Assembly (NCBI GenBank): GCA_913061335.1
Contig: CAJXTP010000200.1
Span: 1 to 5,462, forward strand
Direction: 5' to 3'
From: an uncultured Loktanella sp.
Lineage (GTDB): Bacteria > Pseudomonadota > Alphaproteobacteria > Rhodobacterales > Rhodobacteraceae
Length of the DNA: 5,462 bases
Positions 5,411 through 5,462 of the stretch are shown here, piece after piece. The notes under the pieces are model-generated. The model saw only the letters and a list, made by a program, of their open reading frames with translations, did not search any database and had not been told where the DNA came from. A program made the position numbers and the translations under genes. Every line of letters starts with the position of its first letter. The stretch's first letter is position 1.

Positions 5411-5462
5411 CTGTCTCTTATACACATCTGACGCTGCCGACGAATAGAGAGGTGCAGATCTC
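5411..5462 (-). other. Nextera (Tn5 tagmentation) adapter, Read 1 / i5 side with index
   Basis: Bases 5411-5429 are the reverse complement of the 19-bp Tn5 mosaic end, an exact match. 5430-5443 (GACGCTGCCGACGA) is the Read 1 adapter, 5444-5451 (ATAGAGAG) fits the reverse complement of the i5 index CTCTCTAT (N502/S502), and 5452-5462 is the start of the P5 flow-cell sequence with one mismatch (GTGCAG instead of GTGTAG, T to C at 5455). This is synthetic. Translated on the minus strand the mosaic end yields MYKRQ, and on the plus strand LSLIHI, both well-known contamination peptides. Confidence 0.98.

Overview
This window looks like one chromosomal fragment of an alphaproteobacterium, most likely a marine Rhodobacteraceae (Roseobacter-group) member. 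That placement rests on recalled protein similarity (the EF-P C-terminal style, the short YgfZ, the small conserved protein at 2354-2677, the acidic protein with a GERITRNVRKLVRREI tail) and a moderately high GC content; no database search was run. Both ends are not genomic. Bases 1-29 and 5411-5462 are Illumina Nextera (Tn5 tagmentation) adapter, so the biological insert is 30-5410 (5381 bp), and the genes at both edges are cut by the library preparation.

Layout from left to right. (1) 30-774 (+) is the C-terminal ATPase half of an MsbA-like ABC exporter. Its stop overlaps (ATGA) the start of (2) ygfZ, 771-1505 (+), a folate-binding, iron-sulfur-cluster-related protein; the two are probably cotranscribed. 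(3) efp, 1568-2131 (-), encodes elongation factor P with Lys34 in the modification loop and has a credible promoter at 2184-2212. (4) A 222-bp divergent spacer at 2132-2353 holds that promoter and two small hairpins. (5) 2354-2677 (+) is a 107-residue conserved protein (DUF6280-like by recall). (6) A strong bidirectional intrinsic terminator lies at 2719-2754. (7) 2753-3328 (-) is a YdjM-like multi-pass membrane protein with a His/Asp metal-ligand-like pattern, whose stop codon lies inside the terminator. (8) cobQ, 3381-4832 (+), is complete cobyric acid synthase, divergent from (7) across only 52 bp. (9) 4829-5410 (-) is the C-terminal part of a very acidic protein of unknown function, overlapping the cobQ stop by 4 bp.

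The genes are mostly housekeeping (translation, cobalamin synthesis, iron-sulfur/folate metabolism, envelope export) and form small independent units rather than one pathway. I see no mobile element, CRISPR array, tRNA, rRNA, toxin-antitoxin or defence locus. I do not find a convincing undescribed system. The most consequential observation is technical: the adapters create false protein N-termini at both ends. The biologically least explained parts are the acidic protein at the right edge, the small protein at 2354-2677 with its long leader, and the membrane protein beside cobQ.
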